DNA of 40,739 nt, taken from the NCBI GenBank assembly GCA_900543415.1, contig UQRE01000024.1:1-40739 (forward strand), given 5' to 3'. The notes below the pieces were generated by a model. It was given only the letters and a program-made list of their open reading frames with translations, was not told where the DNA came from and searched no databases. The position numbers were made by a program, and so were the translations under genes. The stretch comes from an uncultured Dorea sp. (lineage in GTDB: Bacteria > Bacillota > Clostridia > Lachnospirales > Lachnospiraceae). Numbering within the stretch: the stretch's first letter is position 1; every line of letters begins with the position of its first letter. This document shows, piece after piece, positions 7,064 through 14,954 of this stretch.

Positions 7064-8113
7064 TTATCCTCGAAGCCACAAAAGCTTTTCCTTCGGAATT
7101 TCCAACACTACATCCTGCCCCTGCTCAAATACCTTCTCTTCGTTTTTGGGAATTTCCACTCTGACGCTCTCCTTTTCCCGCGCTTTCAGCCGAACAACAT
7201 AAATATAATCAAAGGGCGCCTCAATCTTTCGCTCCACCACAGCTAACATTCGGAATTTTCCGCTCTCTTTTTCTATTTTTGTTTCATACTTATCAGCCGC
7301 TTCATACATCTGTATATCGTGCGCCCGGATTCCTACATGAGTGATTCCATTCTCCTTCCTGTTCCCGACAGCTTCCATAATATTTTTACATCCTGTTAAT
7401 ATTGCCGCCGACACAGTCTGTGGATTCTGAAAAATCTCCTTCTTTCCTCCACACACTTCCATATGCCCACAATGGATCACTCCCATCCTGTCACATAATC
7501 TATAGATTTCATCCCGATTATGGGACACAAGAAGCGTTGTCACCTGCGCCCGCTCCAGCCACTCCGTAAGCTGCTGCTCCATCTTCCATTTCAAATAGCT
7601 GTCAATGGCTGAAAATGGCTCATCAAGCAAGATAAGCTCCGGCTCTGTCACCATCATTCTCGCAATCGAAACGCGTTGTTTCTGTCCGCCGGATAATTCG
7701 GATGGATATTTCTTTTCCAGCCCAATGAGAAAAAAGCGCTCCATATATTGCTTCACAAGCTTTTCTTTTTCTTTTTTATCCCGCTTCTTTTTCTGCTTTA
7801 ACACTACACCTGCCCCGACAGCAATATTTTCTTCCACCGTCATATGCGGAAACAGCGCATACTCTTGAAAAAGATAGCCGACTCTTCTTTCACGAGCCGG
7901 AACATTGATGCCTTGCTCCGAATCAAATAATGTCCTTCCATTCAAGACGATCCGTCCTTCGTCCGGCTTCTCAATCCCCGCAATACATTTTAGTGTAAGA
8001 CTTTTTCCACAACCGCTTTCCCCAAGCACTCCAAATACTTCTTCGCCTGTCCGAAACTCCACATCCAATTTAAAATCAGAAAAACTTTTTTTAATTCTCA
8101 CCTCTAATGCCAT
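7064..8113 (-). CDS. modC: Molybdate ABC transporter ATP-binding protein
   Basis: ModC powers molybdate import through ModB. The 349-residue product has Walker A GESGCGKS (31-38), signature LSGGQKQR (about 140-147), Walker B LILLDEP (about 160-166) and switch His in LLVSHNRDE (H198). A C-terminal extension of about 100 residues fits the accessory domain of ModC-type ATPases. I chose ATG at 8113 (MALEVRIKKS) with AGGGAGG upstream. The longer reading frame (to 8359) only covers modB in another frame. It overlaps the end of modB by 10 nt, and the order modA-modB-modC is standard. Confidence 0.93.
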   Translation of the reverse strand: MALEVRIKKSFSDFKLDVEFRTGEEVFGVLGESGCGKSLTLKCIAGIEKPDEGRIVLNGRTLFDSEQGINVPARERRVGYLFQEYALFPHMTVEENIAVGAGVVLKQKKKRDKKEKEKLVKQYMERFFLIGLEKKYPSELSGGQKQRVSIARMMVTEPELILLDEPFSAIDSYLKWKMEQQLTEWLERAQVTTLLVSHNRDEIYRLCDRMGVIHCGHMEVCGGKKEIFQNPQTVSAAILTGCKNIMEAVGNRKENGITHVGIRAHDIQMYEAADKYETKIEKESGKFRMLAVVERKIEAPFDYIYVVRLKAREKESVRVEIPKNEEKVFEQGQDVVLEIPKEKLLWLRG

Positions 8114-8769
8114 GTACGTCCTCCCTTTCTGCCGGTAATTACATTCATCAACACAATAAAGAAGACGGACATCCCGACAATCAGCAATGCCCATTGAAAC
8201 GCCAGTTCTCGATTTCCACTCTGCATAGCAGTATAAATAGCGATTGCCGCTGTCTGTGTTTTGTTCGGTATATTTCCCGCCAACATAATGGTCGCGCCAA
8301 ATTCTCCCATTGCTCTTGTAAATGCAAGAATCACACCTGCCAAAATTACCGGCAGACAATTTGGACAGACAATCTTAAAAAAAATCGTACCATTTCCAAG
8401 TCCCAACGTCTGCCCTGCATACACAAGTGTTTTGTCCATCTGCTCAAATGCGCCTCTTGCAGTACGGTACAAAAGCGGAAAGGACACCACCGCCGATGCA
8501 ATGACCATCCCTGTCTGAGAAAAGACCACCGGAATTCCATGTTCCATAAGCCATGCTCCAAGCATGCTGTTTTTCCCGAAAAGGAGCAACAGAAAAAAGC
8601 CTACTACTGTAGGCGGCAGCACCATAGGAAGGGTACAGATCACATCCACGATACTTTTCCCTCTTTTCATATGAGCCGCCAGATAAGATATGGGAATTCC
8701 GATTAAAACTACCAGAATCGTAGCAATTGTCGCCGCTTTCAGTGACAATATAAGCGGTGTCATATCCAT
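8104..8769 (-). CDS. modB: Molybdate ABC transporter permease
   Basis: ModB is the membrane channel of the molybdate transporter. The 221-residue product has about five membrane helices beginning with LILSLKAATIATILVVLIGI. It carries the coupling loop GLGNGTIFFKIVCPNCLPVI (about 141-160), and the AFTRAMGEFGATIMLAGNIP segment typical of ModB. ATG at 8769 follows GGAG. It lies between modA (50 nt upstream) and modC (overlapping). Confidence 0.94.
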   Translation of the reverse strand: MDMTPLILSLKAATIATILVVLIGIPISYLAAHMKRGKSIVDVICTLPMVLPPTVVGFFLLLLFGKNSMLGAWLMEHGIPVVFSQTGMVIASAVVSFPLLYRTARGAFEQMDKTLVYAGQTLGLGNGTIFFKIVCPNCLPVILAGVILAFTRAMGEFGATIMLAGNIPNKTQTAAIAIYTAMQSGNRELAFQWALLIVGMSVFFIVLMNVITGRKGGRTWH

Positions 8770-8819
8770 TTTCCTTCACTCCTTTCTTTCTGTTATACTT
8801 CTTTTTTTACTCTCTCTAT

Positions 8820-9653
8820 TTATTCTTCATAAGGGGTAAATCCATAGCCCTTTAAAACCTCAGAGACTTGATCCGTCTTTAGAAATTCTAAAAAATCTTT
8901 TGCTTCTCCCTTCTGTTCTGAGGCAGATACCACACCAGCCGGATAGATCACCGGTTCGCAGCTTCCTTCCGGCGCCTCACATACAACGTCTACCTTTTTT
9001 TCAATCTTTGCATCCGTTTCATACACAACTCCGCAAGGAGCATTCCCTGTTGCCACCCAGTCAAGCACCTGTCTGACATTGGATGCCAAATTCGCCTTCT
9101 CTTGAATCTGTTCCCACAGCCCCAGATTTTGATAAATCGCTTCCGTGTACTGTCCCACCGGAACATCTTCATTTCCAATGGCGATCATAGGAACTTCCTC
9201 TCCCGCCACATCCTCAAAAGAAGTAATCTTACCATCTGAATCTTTCGGCACGATCAATACAACTTTGTTTTCCAACCACGAAAAAACACTGTCTTTCTCT
9301 ATCAATCCGCCTGCTTCTAACTCATCCATCTGCTTTGTTGCAGCAGAAATGAAAATATCCGCCGGAGCACCCTCTTCAATCTGTGTCTTCAACGTACCGG
9401 AGGAATCAAACTGATAAATAAATGAAATGTCCGGATGTTCCTTCTGATAATCTTCTCCAATCTCCTGCATGGCATCCGTCATACTGGCGGCAGCAAGCAC
9501 CGTAAGTTCTGTCTGCTCTTGAACCCCTTTTTCTTGCTCCTCCTCTTTCGTCTGTTGCTTAGATGCTCCGCAGGCGGAAAGTCCTGCTGCCATTAAGATC
9601 GCCATCAGGGCAGAAGTCACCTTCATACATCTTTTTTTCATTCTTCTTTTCAT
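8820..9653 (-). CDS. modA: Molybdate-binding lipoprotein
   Basis: ModA captures molybdate (or tungstate) outside the cell for ModBC. The 277-residue product begins with a basic lipoprotein signal ending LSAC (lipidated C28). A charged linker follows, then LTVLAAASMTDAMQEIGEDY, the typical ModA start with oxyanion-contacting Ser residues. FDSSGTLKTQIEEGAPADIF is also typical. Several in-frame ATGs occur at the N-terminus; ATG at 9653 has AAGGAAG 9 nt upstream. It heads modABC and follows the MOSC gene closely. Confidence 0.94.
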   Translation of the reverse strand: MKRRMKKRCMKVTSALMAILMAAGLSACGASKQQTKEEEQEKGVQEQTELTVLAAASMTDAMQEIGEDYQKEHPDISFIYQFDSSGTLKTQIEEGAPADIFISAATKQMDELEAGGLIEKDSVFSWLENKVVLIVPKDSDGKITSFEDVAGEEVPMIAIGNEDVPVGQYTEAIYQNLGLWEQIQEKANLASNVRQVLDWVATGNAPCGVVYETDAKIEKKVDVVCEAPEGSCEPVIYPAGVVSASEQKGEAKDFLEFLKTDQVSEVLKGYGFTPYEE

Positions 9654-9672
9654 TCAGTATCACTTCCTTCTT

Positions 9673-10113
9673 CTAGTTCCCTTTCTCCAGTATTTCAAAA
9701 GAATCTCCGATTTGGATCGTTCCACCATGTTCTACCACACAGAAAACACCTTCCCTCGGCATAATACAGTCTCCCATTGTCTGAAAAATCTCGCATCCGT
9801 GATGACATTCTTTTCCAATCTGCGTCATCCTTAAAACTACCGTTCCGCATTGGAACTTTGTTCCTACCGGAAGTGTCTTGAAATCATATCCCTCCACCAC
9901 CAGATTTTCTCCGAAATCGCCAAATTCCACTTCCGCTCCTCTGTCGCGAAATTCCTCGATCTTCTCATAGGAAAGAAGGCTCACTTGACGATGCCAGTTT
10001 CCCGCATGCGCATCACCCACAAGCCCGTGATTCTCTTTGAAAACAGCTTCTTTTACGTCCTCTTTTCTTGTCCCTTTCTCTCTGCTGATGCAGACCGCTT
10101 TTACTAATCCCAT
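9673..10113 (-). CDS. MOSC domain protein
   Basis: MOSC domains occur in molybdenum-cofactor sulfurases and in small stand-alone proteins linked to molybdenum enzymes. The 146-residue product shows the MOSC core: GLVGDAHAGNWHRQVSLL (about 30-47), FGDFGENLVVEG (about 64-75) and a Cys-containing GKECHHGCEIF (about 100-110). It lacks an aminotransferase domain, so it may carry or transfer sulfur or selenium rather than generate it; that is inference. It starts 3 nt after the MoeA-like gene and precedes modA. Confidence 0.85.
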   Translation of the reverse strand: MGLVKAVCISREKGTRKEDVKEAVFKENHGLVGDAHAGNWHRQVSLLSYEKIEEFRDRGAEVEFGDFGENLVVEGYDFKTLPVGTKFQCGTVVLRMTQIGKECHHGCEIFQTMGDCIMPREGVFCVVEHGGTIQIGDSFEILEKGN

Positions 10114-10116
10114 TTT

Positions 10117-11142
10117 CTAATATCCCTTTCCAAAACTGCACGCCGGATAATGACATGTCTCACACCCAAGACAAAGTCCTCCATGTCCAAGCTCTGCAAT
10201 CTCTTCTCTTGTAATCTCTACATCTGCCAGCACTCTTGGAAGCACCAGATCAAATACGGTGGCAGCCGCATACATCACACAGCCCGGAAGTCCCAATACA
10301 GGAGTTCCGTCTTCATAATAACCAAGTACCAACATTGCTCCCGGAAGTACCGGAGCGCCATATGTCACAATGCGGGCACCGGATTCTTTGATCGCTCCCG
10401 GCGTCCGGTCATCCGGATCCACACTCATTCCTCCGGTACAGAGAATAATCTCCGCACCGCTTTCTCTCGCCCTGCGAATCGCTTCGTCAATCTTCTTCCC
10501 GTCATCCGGTACGGTTTCATGGAACATTACCTCCACACCATAAGCTTCCAATCTTTCTTTGATCACTGGTGTAAATGTGTCTTTGATCCTCCCATGATAC
10601 ACCTCATTTCCGGTAGTAATCACAGCCGCTTTCTGTCTCACATATGGACGAATCTCAAGAAGCGGTTTATCACCGCCAATGCTCTTCACCGCCTCCATCT
10701 TCTCCGCTTCGATCACTAACGGAATGATTCTCGTACCTGCAAGCTTGTCTCCTGAATGTACTGCCTGATTCGTATGCCTTGTAGCAATCATCATAGCATC
10801 CAGACTGTTGATCTTCCAGAGGCGCTCCACATCCACAAGAAATACTCCTTCTTTCTCGGCAATAAGCTCAATCTTTCCTTCCTTTACCGGAGTCTCTTTC
10901 ATATATTGATTGCGGCACACGGAAACCAGAATTTTCGCCGCATCATTTTCGTGCAGCATCCCCTCTTCTTTTTCCCACACGTAGAGATGATCTTTCCCGA
11001 GAAACAGAAGCTTCGGAATATCCTCCTTCGTAACAATGTGCCCTTTTCGAAAAGCAGTATCTTTGATTTCGTCTTTTATAATTACTGTAATATCATGACA
11101 GATCACATGCCCTTCCGCATGAATCGTTTCTATTTCTTTCAT
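10117..11142 (-). CDS. Molybdopterin-binding (MoeA/MogA-fold) protein with Cys-rich tail
   Basis: The 341-residue product has an N-terminal region of about 160 residues and a MoCF-biosynthesis domain: AAVITTGNEVYHGRIKDTF (about 173-191), ILCTGGMSVDPDDRTPGAI (about 235-253) and PGAMLVLGY/GLPGC. This fold binds molybdopterin and inserts or activates molybdenum. It is shorter than classical MoeA and does not have its full domain set. The C-terminus (CLGCETCHYPACSFGKGY) has four Cys and may bind metal or take part in sulfur/selenium transfer; this is inference. ATG at 11142 follows GGAG. It leads the MOSC-modABC run. Confidence 0.82.
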   Translation of the reverse strand: MKEIETIHAEGHVICHDITVIIKDEIKDTAFRKGHIVTKEDIPKLLFLGKDHLYVWEKEEGMLHENDAAKILVSVCRNQYMKETPVKEGKIELIAEKEGVFLVDVERLWKINSLDAMMIATRHTNQAVHSGDKLAGTRIIPLVIEAEKMEAVKSIGGDKPLLEIRPYVRQKAAVITTGNEVYHGRIKDTFTPVIKERLEAYGVEVMFHETVPDDGKKIDEAIRRARESGAEIILCTGGMSVDPDDRTPGAIKESGARIVTYGAPVLPGAMLVLGYYEDGTPVLGLPGCVMYAAATVFDLVLPRVLADVEITREEIAELGHGGLCLGCETCHYPACSFGKGY

Positions 11143-11165
11143 CTTGCACTCCTAGCTCCCTTCTA

Positions 11166-11339
11166 TTATTTTATCCATTTAAGGTCTGTCATTCCTTTTT
11201 GTATAGTATAGGAGATACTGTCCTGCTCCCCCGTTCCTGACATCAGCGTATCCATCTTCACCGCACCGGATGATTGAATCGTCATAGACGCTCTCAAGCC
11301 TCCCACGGGTGCAACATAAGAATACAAACCGGTTGGCAT
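11166..11339 (-). CDS. Small hypothetical protein, 57 residues
   Basis: ATG at 11339 has a perfect AAGGAGG two nt upstream and opens 57 codons (MPTGLYSYVAPVGGLRASMT ... DLKWIK). The sequence has alternating polar and hydrophobic residues suggesting a small beta-sheet, with no signal peptide or membrane helix. It starts about 20 nt after the stop of the sigma-factor locus and is probably cotranscribed. I do not recognise a family. It could be a real small gene or the remnant of a longer secreted protein whose N-terminus is lost. Confidence 0.5.
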   Translation of the reverse strand: MPTGLYSYVAPVGGLRASMTIQSSGAVKMDTLMSGTGEQDSISYTIQKGMTDLKWIK

Positions 11340-11360
11340 ATCCTCCTTAACAGTCTCTTT

Positions 11361-12953
11361 TTACCGTTGAGTTGGCTGGCTGGCATCCAACGCCTCACGA
11401 CTGATCTCTTCTATGGACACAATTTTGAATAACCCTTCTGAATTAGGCTTTAAGATTGCTTTTTTCTCTGCTATATAACTCTCTTCTTCATAAAATTGCC
11501 TACGGTAAGTATAGTAAAGCTCCATCTCTTCACTGTTATATTCCGCAGAAGTAATCGTTGCCTCCCTTGCATGATTTTCTGTAGCTGCCTGAAACATAAT
11601 CTTCTCTCCGTCTACATTGACATCTCTAAAAGGCCCTTGCTCCTCGTCATTTTTTTCCGTAAACTGAAGATCGCTAAAGGATTCAAATAACCGGTTCACA
11701 TCTTTCACCGAAAACTGGGATGGCATACCCGGAGTATATCCATAATACTGCACCGGTCCCCCTGTTCTTTCTGACGGTTCACAAAGTGTATTTAATATGA
11801 AACGGTATTCCTCTTTACTAAATCCCTCGTCCGGAATCTCTTCCGGTCCATAACTCGGTACATACTCCAGTTCTTCTTTTGTCAAATTTCCGGCGATCAA
11901 AGAAGAATAATCTGAGTCTTTTACTTCTTTTGGTTCCTTCGCCTGTTCTTCTTTTTTCTCTTTTTCTTCCTGCCGCTCAATTTCTTCTTGAACTTCTGCT
12001 TCTTTCGCCTCTTGCCTTGCTTCCATTACCTGCGATACTCCAAAGAAGGTGGCACCTCCTGCCACACAGATTCCAAGAACAATCGCTGCTGCCTTTCCGG
12101 CCGTTGTGTGGAGAATTCCCGCCTTTCCGGCAGCTCCCAGCGCACCTTTTGCTTTCACCGCACTTCCTGCTGTTTTTGTGGCTTCTTTCGACACGCCTTT
12201 CACTGCCTCAGTGACCGCCTCTGTCGTTGACAGCACACCTTCTCCGGAGGATAAGGATGTAAAAACCTGATCTGCCACAAGTCTTCCTGCTGCTGACAGA
12301 ATCCCTTCTGCCGCCAGCGCTTTTTCTTCGCTTCGAAGAAGCATAAGGAACAGAGGAAGCGGAGCCACACTGTACAGTTTGTATCCCTTCTTCTGAAGAT
12401 CCTCCGCTTTCATTCGAAGATTCTTCCGTCCATAGTTCAAACGTGACTTTACCGTATTTTCAGAGCATTCCATAGCGCGTGCAATCTCACTGATCGGTAT
12501 GCCTTCAATATGAAACATCAAGATACATAATCTCTGTTCCTCCGACAGCGAGTCTATCAGCTCATGAACCAGTTCTTTCGTCTCTTGTCTTGTATAAGAA
12601 AGCTCCGGCTGAACCTCCAGATCATCGTCCTCAATCTGGTATTCAAACGCTTCCCCTTCATCATCCACTGCCAGATCAGAAAATAATAAAGGATGCTTCT
12701 TTGCCAACATATTTTTCGCTGTATTTGCCACAATCATTCCGAGTCACCCTTGGAACGCCTCTGGGTTTTCAAGTGTATCTAATTTAGAAAACGCCTTAAT
12801 ATACGCTTCCTGCAATACATCTTCTGCCTCCTCTTCATTCTTCATATATTGAAGAGCCAGATAATATTTGCTTTTATATGTCTTCTCATATAAGAATCCA
12901 TATCCTCGTTCTTCTCCTACTCTCGCAAGATCAATCGCTTCTGTATATGTCAT
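11361..12953 (-). pseudogene. ECF-type sigma factor fused to a membrane-anchored domain, interrupted by an in-frame TGA
   Basis: Two frames lie in the same reading phase: 12953-12744 (69 codons) and 12737-11361 (458 codons). They are separated by TGA at 12746-12744. Joined, they make about 530 residues: sigma region 2 (LYEKTYKSKYYLALQYMKNE, DVLQEAYIKAF), then FQG-stop-LGMIVANTAKNML, where ECF factors usually have Trp (TGG). Region 4 follows (LSEEQRLCILMFHIEGIPIS, ENTVKSRLNYGRKNLR), then an Ala/Gly-rich linker, one membrane helix (AAAIVLGICVAGGATFF), an acidic Glu/Lys coiled stretch and an outside domain of about 190 residues. A single TGG-to-TGA change explains the break. ATG at 12737 lacks a good ribosome site but could restart a region-4-only protein. 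Confidence 0.8.
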
Positions 12954-12964
12954 GTTTCTATCCC

Positions 12965-13096
12965 CTATCTATTGTCTCGTTCCTTCTCCATCTTTTGCCT
13001 TGCTGTAATATATATACATTTCTTAATTTTTACGTCCTCTTCATAGTTTTTCATATCCTGTCTGACCAAACGGATAAACCATTCTATAAATTTCAT
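12965..13096 (-). CDS. Small basic hypothetical protein upstream of the sigma gene, 43 residues
   Basis: ATG at 13096 has GGAG 7 nt upstream and opens 43 codons (MKFIEWFIRLVRQDMKNYEE ... KEKERDNR-like end QKMEKERDNR). The stop lies 11 nt before the sigma-factor ATG, so the two would be co-translated. The N-terminus can form an amphipathic helix and the whole is highly charged. I know no family. The good spacing and coupling argue for a real small gene. Confidence 0.45.
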   Translation of the reverse strand: MKFIEWFIRLVRQDMKNYEEDVKIKKCIYITARQKMEKERDNR

Positions 13097-13117
13097 TCTT
13101 TTTCTCCATATACTTCT

Positions 13118-13145
13118 ATTTTAACTTTCCGTCACCAAAATTCAA
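13118..13145 (-). promoter_or_regulatory. Possible promoter of the sigma-factor locus
   Basis: On the minus strand TTGAAT (13145-13140) and TAAAAT (13123-13118) are 16 nt apart, just upstream of the 43-residue ORF. The spacer contains TTTGGTGACGG, so an autoregulated ECF-type promoter is another possibility. Confidence 0.35.
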
Positions 13146-13304
13146 CAATAAGTTTTTCTACAACACACATTGTTTTCCCAATGTTGTCTTCAGCAGCACC
13201 TCTGCCGCTTCCTTTGTTCTTATCTCTGTTCTTATATTGCTAAGACAGGAACACACAGGAAAAAGTTTTATAAAATCAAAATTTTTTTAATTTTCACATA
13301 AGAA
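13146..13304. other. AT-rich spacer, no gene seen
   Basis: Between the sigma-locus promoter and the mogA/moaB terminator I see no coding signal on minus. The plus-strand frame crossing 12878-13243 is Ser/Leu-rich low-complexity antisense, has no ribosome site, and is discounted. Confidence 0.5.
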
Positions 13305-13341
13305 AAGACGCTGTCATTTCCAATGGATTCGATAGCGCCTT
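13300..13341 (-). terminator. Terminator after mogA/moaB
   Basis: On the minus strand AAGGCGCTATCG pairs with TGACAGCGTCTT around an inner AATCC/GGAAAT stem (13341-13305) with a few mismatches. A U-rich tail TCTTTTCTT follows. It separates the hydroxylase/cofactor operon from the sigma locus. Confidence 0.65.
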
Positions 13342-13371
13342 GCAATTCTCTATTCTGTTATACAAAAATCT

Positions 13372-13464
13372 CTATAATCCAAACTCTTGAAATAATTGTT
13401 CTTTATATGCCGGATCAGTAGCTGCTCTATAACTATATCTCTGCTCTTCCTGTCTATCGCCCAC
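13372..13464 (-). CDS. Possible 30-residue peptide overlapping the end of mogA/moaB
   Basis: GTG at 13464 overlaps the mogA/moaB stop by 11 nt and reads MGDRQEEQRYSYRAATDPAY KEQLFQEFGL before a TAG at 13372. The ribosome site (AAGG, 9 nt upstream) is weak and inside mogA/moaB. The composition looks protein-like, but the evidence is thin. It may be a remnant. Confidence 0.2.
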   Translation of the reverse strand: MGDRQEEQRYSYRAATDPAYKEQLFQEFGL

Positions 13465-13939
13465 ACTCCGCGTCCTTCCCTGTCAAAATCTCAATCCCGT
13501 GGAGGAGACTCTTTTGCACACAGTCCATACACTCTTCCACCGCTTTTACGCTGCCCGGAAGATTGATGATCACCGTTTCTCCCCGTATACCGGCTGCCGC
13601 TCTTGACAGCATGGCGCGGTCTGTAAACTGGCTGCTGTAAGCGCGCATAGCTTCCGGTATTCCGTCTGCCCTTCGCTCTACAATATCCAAGGTTGCCTCC
13701 GGTGTGCAATCGTCTTTTGCAAATCCGGTTCCACCGGTAGTAACAATCAGTTCTGCCTCTCTGCCATCGGCAATCTCTTTCATGGCATCTCTTAGTTTTT
13801 CACGGTCATCCGGAAGGAGTAGCTGTTTTGTCACTGTAAAACCTATCTTTTCCAACCGTGCTTTCAGAGCCGGACCACTTTTGTCTTCTCGCTCCCCCAG
13901 ATATCCTTTTGTACTTACGGTTATCACTACTGCTTTCAT
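13454..13939 (-). CDS. MogA/MoaB-family molybdopterin adenylyltransferase
   Basis: This family adenylylates molybdopterin before molybdenum insertion. The 161-residue product is a single MoCF-biosynthesis domain: ITVSTKGYLGEREDKSGPAL (7-26), IVTTGGTGFAKDDCTPEAT (about 65-83, with the GGTG and D-x-TPE motif) and the INLPGSVKAVEECMDCV segment. MogA and MoaB cannot be told apart with confidence by eye. It lies 27 nt after moaA, at the end of the cofactor operon. Confidence 0.9.
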   Translation of the reverse strand: MKAVVITVSTKGYLGEREDKSGPALKARLEKIGFTVTKQLLLPDDREKLRDAMKEIADGREAELIVTTGGTGFAKDDCTPEATLDIVERRADGIPEAMRAYSSQFTDRAMLSRAAAGIRGETVIINLPGSVKAVEECMDCVQKSLLHGIEILTGKDAECGR

Positions 13940-13966
13940 CGATTCATTCCCTCCTGCCCGTTTCTT

Positions 13967-14932
13967 CTATCCGCCAATCTGGCACATTCCCTCGGCTTCA
14001 ATCTTTCGTTTCTCCATGTGATGTCCTGCCGGCTTTTTTGCTACACTTTTTTGAAATAGTTCCACCAACTCTTCCTCGGATATCCCGCTTCTTAATCGTT
14101 CACGAAGTCCGACTACCTCCTTACTCTGGAGGCACATCCGAAGATCGCCGTCCGCAGTCAATCGGATTCTGTTACATCCCGAACAAAATTTATGACTCAT
14201 AGCGCTGATAAATCCTATCTTCCCCTGTAATCCTGAAAAGGAAAAATAATGCCCCGGTCCTTCTCCGATCTTCTCTTTATATACGGTGCTTTCTCCGTAA
14301 TATTTTTCTAAAAATGCCAGAATATCTTCCTCCAGCACCGCCTTTTCTTTCACTTCGGTTCCAAGAGGCATATGCTCAATAAACCGCACATGAACCGGAT
14401 ACTTTTCCGCCAGTTTGGATAAGGCAAAGGCATCTTCTTTCCAATGCTCTTCATACAGCACTGCATTGATTTTCACCGGTACCATTTCACTTACTGCCGC
14501 CTTTAATCCTTCCAGCGCTTCTTTAAGATTCCCGCCACGTGTCATCTGTGCATATCGTTTCTCGTCTAACGTATCAAGGCTGATATTTACTCCGTCAATT
14601 CCCGCCTCTGCCAGTGCATGAATCTTTTCCGGAAGTATCATGCCATTCGTTGTGAGTGTTACGGTCTCAATTCCGGTAATCTGCCGGAGTTTTTGGATAA
14701 GTCCGGTAATCTGCTCCCTCAAAAGAGGTTCGCCCCCTGTCACTTTGATATGGCGCACTCCTGCCTTTGCCGCAGCCTCTGCGATTCTTATAATTTCCTC
14801 ATCTGTCAACAATTTCTCCGCCGGGATTCTGTGAATTCCGCCTTCCGGCACACAGTAGATACATCTCAGATTACAGCGGTCAGTCACGGATATTCTCATA
14901 TAGTCAATTGTTCTTCCGTAACAATCTATCAT
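13967..14932 (-). CDS. moaA: GTP 3',8-cyclase MoaA
   Basis: MoaA is a radical SAM enzyme that converts GTP to 3',8-cyclo-GTP, the first step of molybdenum-cofactor synthesis. The 321-residue product has the SAM-cluster motif C20-x3-C24-x2-C27, the GGEPL motif (66-70), the second cluster C250, C253 and C267 within FCSGCNRIRLTADGDLRMC, and the essential C-terminal Gly-Gly. It follows moaC by 22 nt. Confidence 0.96.
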   Translation of the reverse strand: MIDCYGRTIDYMRISVTDRCNLRCIYCVPEGGIHRIPAEKLLTDEEIIRIAEAAAKAGVRHIKVTGGEPLLREQITGLIQKLRQITGIETVTLTTNGMILPEKIHALAEAGIDGVNISLDTLDEKRYAQMTRGGNLKEALEGLKAAVSEMVPVKINAVLYEEHWKEDAFALSKLAEKYPVHVRFIEHMPLGTEVKEKAVLEEDILAFLEKYYGESTVYKEKIGEGPGHYFSFSGLQGKIGFISAMSHKFCSGCNRIRLTADGDLRMCLQSKEVVGLRERLRSGISEEELVELFQKSVAKKPAGHHMEKRKIEAEGMCQIGG

Positions 14933-14954
14933 TATTTTCTGCCCCTTTAATGTT

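Noticed and set aside
8114..8359. Longer modC start
   Set aside because: The extra 82 residues are modB read in another frame; ATG 8113 has AGGGAGG upstream.
12744..12746. TGA in the sigma gene as a selenocysteine codon, given the selenium-related genes nearby
   Set aside because: The position is normally Trp in ECF sigma factors, no hairpin of bacterial SECIS type is evident just downstream, and a selenocysteine has no role there. A nonsense change is simpler.
12878..13243. Plus-strand frame of 121 codons
   Set aside because: Ser/Leu-rich antisense of the sigma locus and an AT-rich spacer, without ribosome site or promoter.
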